Counted from the stretch's first letter, positions 45,758 to 55,852 are shown. The stretch is DNA of 64,000 bases from DASQBT01 sp963782495 (GCA_963782495.1 CAWAJU010000006.1:1-64000); one strand, 5' to 3'. Made by a program: numbers and translations. The notes: a model not told the origin generated them from the letters alone.

Positions 45758-46774
45758 TCATATCAGCTCGCGGTCGTAGAGTTCCTTCTTGATGTAGGCA
45801 TAAAACACGGGCGCGGCAATCACGCCGCGGATGCCGAAAGTCGCCTCCATCACCAGCATGGCGATCAGCAGTTCCCAGGCATGGGCCTTGATCTGTCCGC
45901 CGATGATGCGGGCATTGACGAAATATTCCAGCTTGTGAATCAGAATCAGAAATGCGAGCGAGCCCCCCGCCACATATAAACCCTGGGACAGGGAAATGAC
46001 CACGATCACGGTGTTGGACACGAGATTGCCCAATACCGGCATTAGTCCGGCTATAAACGTAACCGCGACCATGGTCTTCACGAACGGCAGATGGACGCCA
46101 AAAGACGGCAGAACAACGGTCAGGTACAGCCAAGTCAGGAAGGTATTGAGGGCGGATATGCGCAACTGCGCGAACACCACCCGGCGGAACGCTATTCCCA
46201 GCCGAATCACCCGCTCGTTCATGGCATGGGCGAGAGGGCCCATGCGGTGATCCCTTAATCCTTCGTTGAGGGCGACAAACGCACCGATGATCAGGCCGAC
46301 CATCACCATGGCCAGAACATGGCCTGCATTGCCGCCGAAGTCCTTGATCTCCTGCGCGTGTGTGCGCAGCCACTCCACAATGATCGCCCTGACCTGGGAT
46401 TCATCGCCCTGAGGCAAATACTGTGCGATGGCAGGAGGTAACACATCGCGCGAGCTTTCGACGATTTCCGCCATCTTCGTCAGAAGTGCCGGCAAATCAT
46501 TGCCGGAACGCACATACGCCACCAGCAGCGCCACCAAGCCGATCAGCACCGCCAATACGGTGGCGGAAATCAGCGCCACGACGATAATCTTGGCCCGGCT
46601 GTGGGACAGGCGGCCGGAAACAAAACGCGGCGACAGCAATGCGACCAGCTCGTACACCAGCAGACCGGCCATAAGGGCCGACAGGAGGTGCATGAACATC
46701 ACATACGACAGCGCAAGCGCCATCAAGATCCAGCCTGAAATGGTATATGCGTCGGGTTTAACCTCCGTCGTCAT
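45758..46774 (-). CDS. AI-2E / PerM-family membrane protein
   Basis: A 338-residue membrane protein with about seven helices and the long central loop of the family (SSRDVLPPAIAQYLPQGD). PSFGVHLPFVKTMVAVTFIA and MEATFGIRGVIAAPVFYAY mark the C-terminal core. Members transport small molecules or ions; the substrate here is unknown. Its start shares one base with the stop of the small ORF upstream. Confidence 0.87.
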   Translation of the reverse strand: MTTEVKPDAYTISGWILMALALSYVMFMHLLSALMAGLLVYELVALLSPRFVSGRLSHSRAKIIVVALISATVLAVLIGLVALLVAYVRSGNDLPALLTKMAEIVESSRDVLPPAIAQYLPQGDESQVRAIIVEWLRTHAQEIKDFGGNAGHVLAMVMVGLIIGAFVALNEGLRDHRMGPLAHAMNERVIRLGIAFRRVVFAQLRISALNTFLTWLYLTVVLPSFGVHLPFVKTMVAVTFIAGLMPVLGNLVSNTVIVVISLSQGLYVAGGSLAFLILIHKLEYFVNARIIGGQIKAHAWELLIAMLVMEATFGIRGVIAAPVFYAYIKKELYDRELI

Positions 46775-46965
46775 TAACCCTGCTCCTCATTACTGTTCGG
46801 TATTGGTAAATCCGTATCGTAAACGCCATGATCGCAACATCCGCCCGACCGCTTATAAACCACGCCCGTGCCGAATGCGAACGAGGCGGTCAAGCACATG
46901 TGCTCTCGCTGCATCGAGTCACCACAGGCGCCACACTTTATCTTGAAACGGACCTGCCGGCTCAA
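46774..46965 (-). CDS. Possible small Cys-rich protein
   Basis: A 63-residue frame with CGACG, CLT and GGCCD motifs, suggestive of a small metal-binding peptide. Its stop overlaps the PerM start by one base (TAATG), and GAGGAG lies ahead of that start, so coupling is plausible. No family recognised; it could also be just leader sequence. Confidence 0.35.
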   Translation of the reverse strand: MSRQVRFKIKCGACGDSMQREHMCLTASFAFGTGVVYKRSGGCCDHGVYDTDLPIPNSNEEQG

Positions 46966-47158
46966 CTTGTGCGTAAGTCCGCGTCGAACAGGGTCGTCAA
47001 GACTGCATGCAGGATGCCCGAACGCCTGCGCCAGTCAATCCCGCCGGGATCGTGCCGTTCCGGCCAACAGTGCGTTCGCCGAGCGCACCACGCCCTTTGG
47101 CATGCCACTCTGGACGGCTCGCTTACGCAGACTGCCGCAAAAGGTAGAATCGCTGCAT

Positions 47159-48628
47159 ATGACAACCACGCCAACGATTTCGCCCAAGTTCATTCGTCAG
47201 CTCAAAGCCGTCTTGCCCCCTCATTGCCTGCTGGTGGACCGGGAAGACGTGAAGCCGTTCGAGACCGACGGTCTGACTGCATATCGCAATCCACCGGATG
47301 TGGTATGCCTGCCGGAAACGGAGGAACAAGTGAAGGCGGTGGTCAAGCTGTGCTGCGAACACAAGGTGCCGATCGTCGCGCGTGGCGCCGGTACCGGCGT
47401 GTCGGGAGGGGCCTTGCCAGTTGACAACGGCATCCTGCTGGCGCTGACCAAGTTCAATCGCATCCTTGCCATCGATCCGCTTGCGCGCACCGCCCGGGTG
47501 CAGCCCGGGGTGCGCAACCTTGCCATTTCCGAAGCTGCCGCCCCTTACGGGCTCTACTATGCGCCTGATCCGTCTTCGCAAATCGCCTGCACCATAGGCG
47601 GCAACGTGGCAGAAAACTCAGGCGGCGTGCATTGCCTGAAATATGGGCTGACCGTTCACAACGTCTTGAAGGTGCGCGCACTGACCATCGATGGCGAGGA
47701 TATCGAATTCGGCAGTGAGGCATTGGACAGTGCGGGCTACGACCTGCTCGCCCTGGTCAATGGCAGCGAGGGCATGCTGGCCCTCACCCTCGAGGTGACA
47801 GTCCGGCTGCTCGCCAAACCTGAGCGCACCCAAGTGCTGCTTGCCGCCTTTGACAACGTGGGCAAAGCGGGCGCGGCGGTCTCGGCAGTGATCGCCGGCG
47901 GAGTACTGCCAGCCGGACTGGAGATGATGGACAAGCTTGCCATACAGGCCGCGGAAGCCTATGCCCAGGCAGGCTATCCTCTCGACGCGGAAGCGGTCCT
48001 GCTGGTGGAAGTGGATGGCACCAACGAGGAGGTGTCGGAAGACGTCAAGCGCGTCCACGATCTGCTCCTGGGCGCGGGTGCCACCTCGGTGCGCACGGCG
48101 CGCGACGAGGCCGAACAGAAAAGATTCTGGGCCGGACGCAAGGCCGCCTTCCCGGCGGTGGGACGGCTTGCCCCCGACTACTACTGCATGGACGGCACCA
48201 TACCGCGGCGCGAACTGCCTGCCGTACTCACCCGCATGGCCGAGTTATCGCGGGAATATGCGCTGCCCGTCGCCAATGTCTTTCATGCCGGCGATGGCAA
48301 CCTGCATCCGCTGATCCTGTATGACGCCAATGTCGAGGGAGAATGGGCCAAGGCCGAGCGTTTCGGCGCCGATATCCTGGAATTGTGCGTGGCGCACGGT
48401 GGCACCATCACTGGCGAACACGGGGTGGGGGTGGAAAAGATCAACCAGATGTGCGTGCAGTTTGGCCGGGTGGAGCTGGATACATTTTTTGGGCTGAAGG
48501 CCTGTTTCGATCCCGACGCGCTGCTCAATCCCGGCAAGGCAATCCCCACGCTGCACCGCTGCGCCGAATATGGGGCCATGCATGTAAAGGGCGGTGCCCT
48601 GCCGTTTCCCGAACTGCCGAGGTTTTGA
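47159..48628 (+). CDS. glcD: Glycolate oxidase, FAD-linked subunit
   Basis: A 489-residue flavoprotein that oxidises glycolate to glyoxylate at the membrane. The FAD-binding fold shows CCEHKVPIVARGAGTGVSGG and DPSSQIACTIGGNVAENSGG. The C-terminal substrate domain has NVFHAGDGNLHPLILYD and ITGEHGVGVEKI. The ATG at 47159 is chosen because the family start is KFIRQLKAVLP; a longer in-frame extension looks non-coding. First of glcDEF. Confidence 0.92.
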   Translation: MTTTPTISPKFIRQLKAVLPPHCLLVDREDVKPFETDGLTAYRNPPDVVCLPETEEQVKAVVKLCCEHKVPIVARGAGTGVSGGALPVDNGILLALTKFNRILAIDPLARTARVQPGVRNLAISEAAAPYGLYYAPDPSSQIACTIGGNVAENSGGVHCLKYGLTVHNVLKVRALTIDGEDIEFGSEALDSAGYDLLALVNGSEGMLALTLEVTVRLLAKPERTQVLLAAFDNVGKAGAAVSAVIAGGVLPAGLEMMDKLAIQAAEAYAQAGYPLDAEAVLLVEVDGTNEEVSEDVKRVHDLLLGAGATSVRTARDEAEQKRFWAGRKAAFPAVGRLAPDYYCMDGTIPRRELPAVLTRMAELSREYALPVANVFHAGDGNLHPLILYDANVEGEWAKAERFGADILELCVAHGGTITGEHGVGVEKINQMCVQFGRVELDTFFGLKACFDPDALLNPGKAIPTLHRCAEYGAMHVKGGALPFPELPRF

Positions 48629-48707
48629 AGACTGTGAAGCACGCAAAGGTCAGAGAAGTACTGGTCATACGTTGCGCCCTGTGCGAACTTTGCGGTAAGA
48701 ACTGAAC

Positions 48708-49754
48708 ATGGATTTGATTGAACGCATCCGATCGGCCCATGCCACGAATACCCCGCTACGCATTCGCGGCGGCGGCAGCAAGGATTGGTATGGCGGCGGG
48801 CCTAGAGGGGAAGTTCTGGACCTGTCGGGCCACCGCGGTGTGGTCAGCTACGAATCCGGCGAACTGGTGCTCACTGCAAAATCGGGCACTCCGCTGGTCG
48901 AAGTTGAAGCCCTGTTGGACCAACACGGGCAGATGCTGGCCTTCGAGCCGCCACATTTCGGCGCCACCGCTACCCTGGGTGGCACGCTGGCATGCGCGTT
49001 CGGCGGCCCGCGTCGCGCGTATGCCGGCAGCGCGCGGGACATGGTACTGGGCACGCGGCTGATTGACGGCCGTGGACAGATACTGACATTTGGCGGACAG
49101 GTGATGAAGAACGTAGCCGGCTACGACGTTTCGCGCCTGATGGTGGGCGCCCTCGGCACCCTGGGGGTGATATTGGAGGCCTCGCTCAAGGTACTGCCCA
49201 AGCCGACCGCAGAGCTCACCCTCAGGTTTGAGATGGACGAGGCCGATGCGATCCGGAAGATGAATGAATGGTCGGGCCGACCCTTGCCTCTCTCGGGTTC
49301 GGCCTGGGTGGGTGGCGCACTGATGCTGCGACTATCCGGTGCGGAGAACGCGGTGCGCGCCGCACACGAAAAACTCGGCGGCGAGATACATGAACACGGC
49401 GCGGATTTCTGGCGCGCGGCAAGAGAACAGAGCGCCGCGTTCTTCACTGCGAACGACCTGCCCCTGTGGCGGCTATCGGTGCCCGCCGCCTGCCCGCCAC
49501 TTGTGCTGCCGGGCAAACAGGCGCTCACCTGGGGCGGGGCGCAGCGCTGGCTCAAGTCCGATGCCGCGGCAGACGCGATCCGCAACGTGGTGGCATCTGC
49601 AGGCGGACACGCCACACTGTTCCGCGGTGGCGACAAATCTGCGGGGGTGTTTCATCCCTTGTCTGATGCCCTGATGAAATACCACCGGCGATTGAAAGGC
49701 CAGTTTGATCCGGCTGGCATACTCAATCCCGGCCGTCTTTATCCTGAATTTTGA
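48708..49754 (+). CDS. glcE: Glycolate oxidase, second FAD-binding subunit
   Basis: A 348-residue subunit with an N-terminal FAD-binding domain (LRIRGGGSKDWYGG, FGATATLGGTLACAFGGP) and the C-terminal GRLYPEF of the family. It lies 79 bp after glcD, and the glcF start follows its stop by two bases. Confidence 0.9.
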   Translation: MDLIERIRSAHATNTPLRIRGGGSKDWYGGGPRGEVLDLSGHRGVVSYESGELVLTAKSGTPLVEVEALLDQHGQMLAFEPPHFGATATLGGTLACAFGGPRRAYAGSARDMVLGTRLIDGRGQILTFGGQVMKNVAGYDVSRLMVGALGTLGVILEASLKVLPKPTAELTLRFEMDEADAIRKMNEWSGRPLPLSGSAWVGGALMLRLSGAENAVRAAHEKLGGEIHEHGADFWRAAREQSAAFFTANDLPLWRLSVPAACPPLVLPGKQALTWGGAQRWLKSDAAADAIRNVVASAGGHATLFRGGDKSAGVFHPLSDALMKYHRRLKGQFDPAGILNPGRLYPEF

Positions 49755-49756
49755 AC

Positions 49757-51004
49757 ATGCAAACCAAGCTGCCCGACGCCGTTGCCGCCACAGCCCAAGG
49801 CCAGGAAGCAGAGGCCATCCTCCGCACGTGTGTGCACTGCGGCTTTTGTCTCGCCACCTGCCCGACTTATCAGATCCTGGGCGATGAACTTGATTCACCG
49901 CGTGGCCGAATCTACCTGATCAAGCAAATGCTGGAAGGTGCGCCTGTCACGCGCAAGACTCTCACCCACCTGGATCGTTGCCTCACCTGCCGCAACTGCG
50001 AAACCACCTGCCCTTCCGGCGTGCAATACGGCAGGCTCATCGACATCGGCCGCAGCTTGGCAGAGACCAAGATCAGCCGCCCGCCGCTCGAACAGATCAA
50101 ACGTTCGGCAATGAGCAAGTTGCTACCCTGGGCGCAGGGATTCGATGCGTTGCTCAAGCTGGGACGCATGGCGAAGCCCTTGCTGCCGAGAAGCCTCGCC
50201 AAAAAGATCCCGCAGCAAGCGGAGACCGACACTCATGCTTCAGGCCGCTTCTCCGTGCATCGCAAGATGCTGGCATTGCAGGGCTGCGTACAGCCCAGTC
50301 TGGCGCCGCGCATCAATGCTTGCGCCGCGCGGGTGCTGGAATACCTGGACATCAACCTGATAGAAGCGGACAAGGCCGGGTGCTGCGGCGCAGTAAGCTT
50401 CCATCTCAACTATCAGGATGACGCGCTGGCCTACATGCGCCGCAACATCGACGCGTGGTGGCCGCACATCGAGGCTGGCGCCGAGGCGATCGTGATGACG
50501 GCCTCGGGCTGCGGCGTGACAGTGAAGGAATATGGCCATAATCTTAAGGATGATCCGGCGTACGCGGCCAAGGCCGCTCGCGTTTCAGCGCTTACGCGAG
50601 ACCTTGCAGAGGTCGTGTTGTCCGAGCAAGTCCGTTTGCTTGATTGTCTGAAGGAACGCCCCCTTCCCCATCCGGTCAAGGTCGCCTGGCACGCGCCCTG
50701 CACTTTGCAGCATGGGCAGAAGATCACCGGCGTGGTGGAAGCCTTGCTGACTGCCACCGGCTACGATGTCTTGATTCCGCTCGAATCCAATCTCTGTTGC
50801 GGCTCCGCCGGCACCTATTCCCTGCTGGAACCGGTCATCGCCACGCAGCTCAGGGACCGCAAACTGGGCAATCTGCAAACACATTCGCCAGACCTCATCG
50901 CCACCGCAAACATCGGCTGTCTGACGCATTTGCAATCTGGCACCGAGCTGCCGGTGCGGCACTGGATAGAATTGTTGGAAAGTGCATTGACGGCCCGGGG
51001 ATAG
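49757..51004 (+). CDS. glcF: Glycolate oxidase, iron-sulfur subunit
   Basis: A 415-residue electron-transfer subunit. Two 4Fe-4S motifs occur near the N-terminus: CVHCGFCLATCPTYQ and CLTCRNCETTCPSG. Two CCG domains follow (AGCCGAVSFHL and NLCCGSAGTYSLLEP), which in this family accept electrons for the quinone pool. ATG at 49757 is two bases past the glcE stop. Confidence 0.92.
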   Translation: MQTKLPDAVAATAQGQEAEAILRTCVHCGFCLATCPTYQILGDELDSPRGRIYLIKQMLEGAPVTRKTLTHLDRCLTCRNCETTCPSGVQYGRLIDIGRSLAETKISRPPLEQIKRSAMSKLLPWAQGFDALLKLGRMAKPLLPRSLAKKIPQQAETDTHASGRFSVHRKMLALQGCVQPSLAPRINACAARVLEYLDINLIEADKAGCCGAVSFHLNYQDDALAYMRRNIDAWWPHIEAGAEAIVMTASGCGVTVKEYGHNLKDDPAYAAKAARVSALTRDLAEVVLSEQVRLLDCLKERPLPHPVKVAWHAPCTLQHGQKITGVVEALLTATGYDVLIPLESNLCCGSAGTYSLLEPVIATQLRDRKLGNLQTHSPDLIATANIGCLTHLQSGTELPVRHWIELLESALTARG

Positions 51005-51042
51005 ATGCATGGCGGGCCTCGCTTTCGCCACTTGCTGGTGAC

Positions 51043-52155
51043 TTAGGGTTTCACTGCCGGTGCTTGCGCCTGCCGTCCAAACATCGCCACCTGATCCTGA
51101 TTCTCCGCGCGCGCTTCGGCAATCGCCTGCCCAAGTTCCAGAACTGCCTTTGCGTAATAGGCGGAGCGGTTGTAGCGGGTAAGGACAAAGAAATTCTGGC
51201 TGCCCAGGAAATGCTCGCTTGGGGCGTCGCCGTTCTGCAACTCCACCAGGGCGAATTTCTCCTGCGGCGGAAGCGTGACAGGTGATTTCGCGCCCAGGGC
51301 TTCGAGCTGGCCCGAGTCAAAACTGGGCACGATGTCCGGTTCGAGCAAGGTGGCGAGTTGGGCGCCCTCCAGGTTCACGGCAAAACAAGGTGGGAGGTCG
51401 CGAACCCAGCCATGCAGGGCCAGAAAGCGGGCCACGGAACCGATGGCATCCACGGGATTTTCCAGACTGATGCGGCCATCGCCATCGAAGTCGACGCCGT
51501 AGCGCTCGATGTTGTTTGGCATGAACTGGGGCATGCCGATGGCGCCGGCGTAAGAACCCCGCACCGACGAGGGCGCGCACTGGGACTTTGCGCACCAGAC
51601 CAGGAATTCCGCCAGCTCGGTCCGAAAATAGTTCGAGCGGTCTTTGACACCCTGCGGGTAATCAAAGGCCAGGGTGGCCAGCGCATCCAGCACCCGATAC
51701 CGGCCGCTGTTGCGCCCGTAGAGCGTTTCCACGCCCAGAATACCCAGGATGACGGGTTCGGGCACGCCGTACAGTTTGGCGGAACTCGCCAGAGCGGCCT
51801 CGTTCTCCTTCCAAAAGCGTGTGCCGGCCTGAACATGGTCCTCGTCGACAAACTGTGCGCGATAGGTCTTCCAATTCTTGCGCCCACCCGCCGACAGGGG
51901 CTTGAAGGCATTGCGCACCGATTCCAGCTTGCGCGCCTTGTTCAGGGTGGCACTGACATACGCTGCATCCAGTCCCTGCTGGGCCAGTTTCTGGGCAAAG
52001 ACCTTGACTTCCGGGCGACCGGCGTAGGTTTCCACCCACGGCGGTCTAACGCGATTCGTCTTGTGATGGTGTTTGTGCCTGGCCCAGGCAGCATCGCTTA
52101 CGCTCACCAGAACCGCCAACGTCATCAGTCCAATGAGCCCGCGTTCAAGAATCAA
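51043..52155 (-). CDS. mltB: Lytic murein transglycosylase B-like
   Basis: A roughly 370-residue periplasmic peptidoglycan lyase. The catalytic Glu lies in GILGVETLYGRNSGRYRV; the Ser/Tyr substrate loop GAIGMPQFMPNNIERYGVDF and the C-terminal YNRSAYYAKAV follow. A signal peptide (LIGLMTLAVLVSVSDAAWA) follows a TTG at 52155 that has AAGGGA upstream and overlaps the mobA end by 11 bp; longer starts lie inside mobA. The exact start is uncertain. Confidence 0.88.
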   Translation of the reverse strand: MILERGLIGLMTLAVLVSVSDAAWARHKHHHKTNRVRPPWVETYAGRPEVKVFAQKLAQQGLDAAYVSATLNKARKLESVRNAFKPLSAGGRKNWKTYRAQFVDEDHVQAGTRFWKENEAALASSAKLYGVPEPVILGILGVETLYGRNSGRYRVLDALATLAFDYPQGVKDRSNYFRTELAEFLVWCAKSQCAPSSVRGSYAGAIGMPQFMPNNIERYGVDFDGDGRISLENPVDAIGSVARFLALHGWVRDLPPCFAVNLEGAQLATLLEPDIVPSFDSGQLEALGAKSPVTLPPQEKFALVELQNGDAPSEHFLGSQNFFVLTRYNRSAYYAKAVLELGQAIAEARAENQDQVAMFGRQAQAPAVKP

Positions 52156-52714
52156 ACTCGGTCCCTTGATTGCAATTGAGGAAAGCACTGGCGTCGGCAA
52201 ATTCCGCGCTGCTCGCGCCCACGGTTTCAAGGAAGCCCTTGACGCTGCGGCCGCCCCGTTCCAGGTAGGCATTCAGCGCGCCCAGCCTGTCCTTGTGCAG
52301 CATGAGCGTGGTGTAGTGCGTGTGCTGCGGGTCTTTCGCCACAACAGCGCATGACTTGCCACGCGCACGGCATAGGCGATCCACCAAGTCGAACGGCAAG
52401 AGCGGCATGTCGCATGGGCAGACCACCAGCCAGTCGAAGCGGGCCTTCTCCAGGCCTGACAGCATTCCGGCCAGCGGGCCCGGATAGTCTGGCAGTGTAT
52501 CGGTCAGCAACGGATAACCACGGCGCCCATACTCGTCCAAATTACGGTTGGCGCTGATCATCAATTCTTCGACTTGGGGTGAAAGTCGGGCGATCACATG
52601 GTCGATCAGCGGCTTGTCCTGAAAAATCAGCAAGCCCTTGTCCTGGCCTCCGACTCTGCGGCCCCGGCCGCCCGCAAGAATGATCGCTGATACCGGATAA
52701 GGATCGTCGAGCAT
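52145..52714 (-). CDS. mobA: Molybdenum cofactor guanylyltransferase
   Basis: A 189-residue cytosolic enzyme that transfers GMP from GTP to molybdopterin. The nucleotide-binding motif is AIILAGGRGRRVGGQDKGLL, then WLVVCPCDMPLLP with the metal-binding Asp. The ATG at 52714 overlaps the preceding stop by one base (TGATG), giving the usual family length; longer versions lie within the upstream gene. Confidence 0.9.
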   Translation of the reverse strand: MLDDPYPVSAIILAGGRGRRVGGQDKGLLIFQDKPLIDHVIARLSPQVEELMISANRNLDEYGRRGYPLLTDTLPDYPGPLAGMLSGLEKARFDWLVVCPCDMPLLPFDLVDRLCRARGKSCAVVAKDPQHTHYTTLMLHKDRLGALNAYLERGGRSVKGFLETVGASSAEFADASAFLNCNQGTEFDS

Positions 52715-54327
52715 CAGGCGCGTTTCCTTGCACCTGACTTCTGATATAGCCAGAAGTGTTCGTTGCGGTCGCCGGGCCGCGCGCCATCCCAGCGTTTGAT
52801 CCAGCGCGCACCCGGCGGCGCCTCCTTGCTGCGCTTGCTGTAGAGGACCAGCCATTCGCAGTCAGGTTCAAGCGGGGAAAATTCGAGGCCGGTATGGTAG
52901 CTGAGCAACGCCCGCTGGGTGGGCGGCATGCCTCGTGTGGCGACACATTCGGTTGCACCGATATGGCTCTTCATCTGGCCCGCCATCACTTCATAGCCCA
53001 GACGGTGATCGAAAGCCGGCAGCAGCAAGAGCATCAGCAGCAGCCAGACAAAACTCATGCCCGCCACCCAGATCAGTATGGGTCTGATCGCACTGCGCTT
53101 GATGCGCGGTGTCCAGACAAACCAGGCTACGGTCAGCAGGGCGCCAAGCGCCATCGCCCAGTAACGTATCTCGGGATGAGGCTCCACGCCCAGCTTGCCC
53201 AGACGACGCGCGAGGGGGGCGGGGCTGCCAAACTGCCAGGCAAAGAAATAGACCCAGAAGGCCAGGGCGAAAAAGCTGAAGACCATGACCCCAAACCACA
53301 ATAGCGCATAGGCGGCGCCTCGACGCAGGCTGAACAAACCCGCGCCAGCTAGCAGGGCAATCGGCGGCAGTAGCGGCAGCAAGGACACTTCGTCCGGATT
53401 CACGGTCAGGCTCAGCGCCACAAGCGGCAATGCAAGGACCGCCACCGGTACCAGAATTGCCGGGCTGCGCCAGGTCTTGCGAAATCGATACACGGCCCAA
53501 AGTGCCACTGGCCAGGAGGGCCAGGCAAACCACAGCAGATTTCTGACAACGTAGCCGGGCCGGTAGGTGCCCGGTTGGCCGGACACAAACACCAGACGCT
53601 GACTGGTTTCGGTCCACCAGGCCGCCAGCAGATGGCCTTCCCGTTCATGCAGGATCCACAGCCAAGCGGCCAGAGGCAGCAGGGAACACGCCAGCAGCAG
53701 AACCCAGCCAGTGCGCGCTCGCGGGCTGCGATACTCCGGCAGCATCAAGGTCAGCAGCGGCAATAGGGCCAACAGGGCAATGGGCTCCAGCCAGCCGTTG
53801 GACAGTCCCATCGCCGCCACGCCCAGTCCGGCCACGACGCCACCACGGCGCGGACTGGTCAGCATGTCAATCAAACCAAACAACAATGCCGATACGCCTG
53901 CCAGTTGCATGACATGGGAATCCATGCTGTGCCCAGGCAAAAGCAGGCCCAGGCTGCCCAGCAGCATGAATGCCGCCGGCCAGCCTGCATCCTCGCCCTC
54001 CAGCCTGCGGGCGGTCAGCCCGATCAGCCATACGGCAATGCCTACGGCGAAGCCGCTCGCAAGCCGGGCAGCATCATGGGGCGCCAACAGAAGCGAAAAC
54101 ATCCGGACGAAGACTTCCGCCACCCAGCTATACAGAGGTCCGTGATCCAACTCGATGCTGCCGGCGACCGTGGGTACCAGCCAGTCGCCGCTTTGCTGTG
54201 CCCATAGCAATGCGGCGAAGCTGTCTCCATCTGCGCCCTTCCAGGGTACGTGCCCAACCAGGCCCGGTAAAATCCAGGCCAGGCAAAGCGCCAGCAACCC
54301 GATCTGGGTGCGGTTCAACGGCGTCAA
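52714..54327 (-). CDS. GT39/ArnT-like membrane glycosyltransferase
   Basis: A 537-residue protein with about ten to eleven membrane helices. An early periplasmic-loop Asp occurs in WKGADGDSFAALLW, followed by LVPTVAGSIELDHGPLYSW, typical of PMT/ArnT enzymes that use polyprenyl-phosphate sugars. The acceptor is unknown. It overlaps the M48 gene upstream by 4 bp and mobA downstream by one base. Confidence 0.75.
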   Translation of the reverse strand: MTPLNRTQIGLLALCLAWILPGLVGHVPWKGADGDSFAALLWAQQSGDWLVPTVAGSIELDHGPLYSWVAEVFVRMFSLLLAPHDAARLASGFAVGIAVWLIGLTARRLEGEDAGWPAAFMLLGSLGLLLPGHSMDSHVMQLAGVSALLFGLIDMLTSPRRGGVVAGLGVAAMGLSNGWLEPIALLALLPLLTLMLPEYRSPRARTGWVLLLACSLLPLAAWLWILHEREGHLLAAWWTETSQRLVFVSGQPGTYRPGYVVRNLLWFAWPSWPVALWAVYRFRKTWRSPAILVPVAVLALPLVALSLTVNPDEVSLLPLLPPIALLAGAGLFSLRRGAAYALLWFGVMVFSFFALAFWVYFFAWQFGSPAPLARRLGKLGVEPHPEIRYWAMALGALLTVAWFVWTPRIKRSAIRPILIWVAGMSFVWLLLMLLLLPAFDHRLGYEVMAGQMKSHIGATECVATRGMPPTQRALLSYHTGLEFSPLEPDCEWLVLYSKRSKEAPPGARWIKRWDGARPGDRNEHFWLYQKSGARKRA

Positions 54328-55778
54328 TTCACCACTTTCAGCAACCGCCCTGGACTAGGTTCGCCGCGCGGATAGAGATTGTTCATCAACCGAAGATACG
54401 TCTCTGCGTGGGGACCAAGCGGGGAACGCGCTGCCAGCCCCGCCATGGTCATTCCGGCTTGGGCAGTGATCACCGAGATGACAAATGGCCGGGCCTGTTG
54501 GCGCTCGGCCCAGGTAATGGCGTGAAAGCTGCTGATCGCGGCCTTGATTCCATCCTTGTTGCGCTGGTAGGCAGGTCCGTCCCTGGTGACACCTGTTACC
54601 AGGTATTGACTGCCATTGAAGTTGATGACGGCCACCAATGCCGGTTTGCCTTGCTGGGTGCCCGCCGCGAAGCGGGCTGGAAGACCATTCACCAGGCCGG
54701 TCTCGAAACGGCTACCCGGGTCAAGCGGCAACTCCATCTGCATGCTATCCAGGGGTTGGCCACTCTCGCGCTGTGCGACCAGTTCCATGCTTGCATCGGC
54801 CTCGGCGTTGACAGCGCTTGTCCGTTCCCGCTGGCTTCGCACCTGCCAGCCGCGCGGGAACTGGAGGGCGATGCCGAACTGCTCATGCAGCAGGGCGTTG
54901 TGGCGGATCGCGCCCTGATCCGGGCTGTGGCCAAAGTAGACGCCGTTCATGGCGCGCACGAATTCGCCCGTGTCTACTTTAAGGCGTGCCGCCCTGTGCC
55001 TGCTTGCCTCCCCCACCGCCAACTTCAGGCGGGCGTCATTGTCCGGACGGGTGGCGAATGTGCCGTGATAGTGGCGCGGCTCGCGCCCCTCCTGGCGGGC
55101 CTGCTCCACATCGAACAGTTCCTGAGCGTTCAACACACCGATCATTTCGACCATCGCGTCTGGGTCGTAGCCCGCCTTGGCAAGATATTGCGCGCCCAGC
55201 CGATCTGCCTCCAACTCAAGATCACCGCCATAGCCTGTGGTCCAGGAAGCCGCCAGGTCTTGCAGCAGGCCGGCGCCATCCTCGTTGCTGAGACCCCGCA
55301 CCGGGACGAAACCCGGGACAAATCCTGGATCCGCAGCAGTGTCCCCGCCATGCCGGTGCAGCGCATGGCGGGCGGTGACATGGCCGATTTCGTGGCCCAG
55401 CAGCGCGGCCAGTTCCGCCTCGTTTGAGAGATAGGCAAGGATGCCGCGAGTGACGTAGACATAACCGCCGGGAAGGGAAAAAGCGTTGACCTCGGGACTG
55501 TCGACCACGGTGAAGTGCCAGTCCAGATCAGGTCGGTCACTCTTGGTCGCCAGAGCCTTGCCCACCCGCGCGACGCAAGCCTGCAGGGCCGGGCTGTTAA
55601 GTTCATGGTACCGCGCCAGCACCAGATTGTGGATCTGCGCACCCTGCCGGATTTCCTGCTGCGCAGTCTTCAGGTCGATGTCCGTGCTTCCGCCCATCGG
55701 ACTTCTCGCGCAATGGGACAGGGTCAATATGCCGATCAGTGCCATCGCGCTTCGTATCAGTTTCCTGCTGGGCTGCAT
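54324..55778 (-). CDS. M48-family metalloprotease, lipoprotein
   Basis: A 484-residue zinc protease of the BepA/YfgC type. The signal ends with the lipobox TLSHC (about residue 24), placing it on the periplasmic face of a membrane. The zinc motif is LLGHEIGHVTARH, with the third ligand Glu in LELEADRLGAQY. The last 200 residues contain a lysM-like or PDZ-like repeat-free region of unknown role. ATG at 55778 gives the lipoprotein signal; an upstream extension is not needed. It is the first gene of a coupled four-gene series. Confidence 0.85.
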   Translation of the reverse strand: MQPSRKLIRSAMALIGILTLSHCARSPMGGSTDIDLKTAQQEIRQGAQIHNLVLARYHELNSPALQACVARVGKALATKSDRPDLDWHFTVVDSPEVNAFSLPGGYVYVTRGILAYLSNEAELAALLGHEIGHVTARHALHRHGGDTAADPGFVPGFVPVRGLSNEDGAGLLQDLAASWTTGYGGDLELEADRLGAQYLAKAGYDPDAMVEMIGVLNAQELFDVEQARQEGREPRHYHGTFATRPDNDARLKLAVGEASRHRAARLKVDTGEFVRAMNGVYFGHSPDQGAIRHNALLHEQFGIALQFPRGWQVRSQRERTSAVNAEADASMELVAQRESGQPLDSMQMELPLDPGSRFETGLVNGLPARFAAGTQQGKPALVAVINFNGSQYLVTGVTRDGPAYQRNKDGIKAAISSFHAITWAERQQARPFVISVITAQAGMTMAGLAARSPLGPHAETYLRLMNNLYPRGEPSPGRLLKVVN

Positions 55779-55852
55779 GTCAAAGTGGGAGAACAAACTT
55801 GGCCATAATGATAGCCTCTCGGCCGCGCAGGACACATCAAAGCTGCACATGG

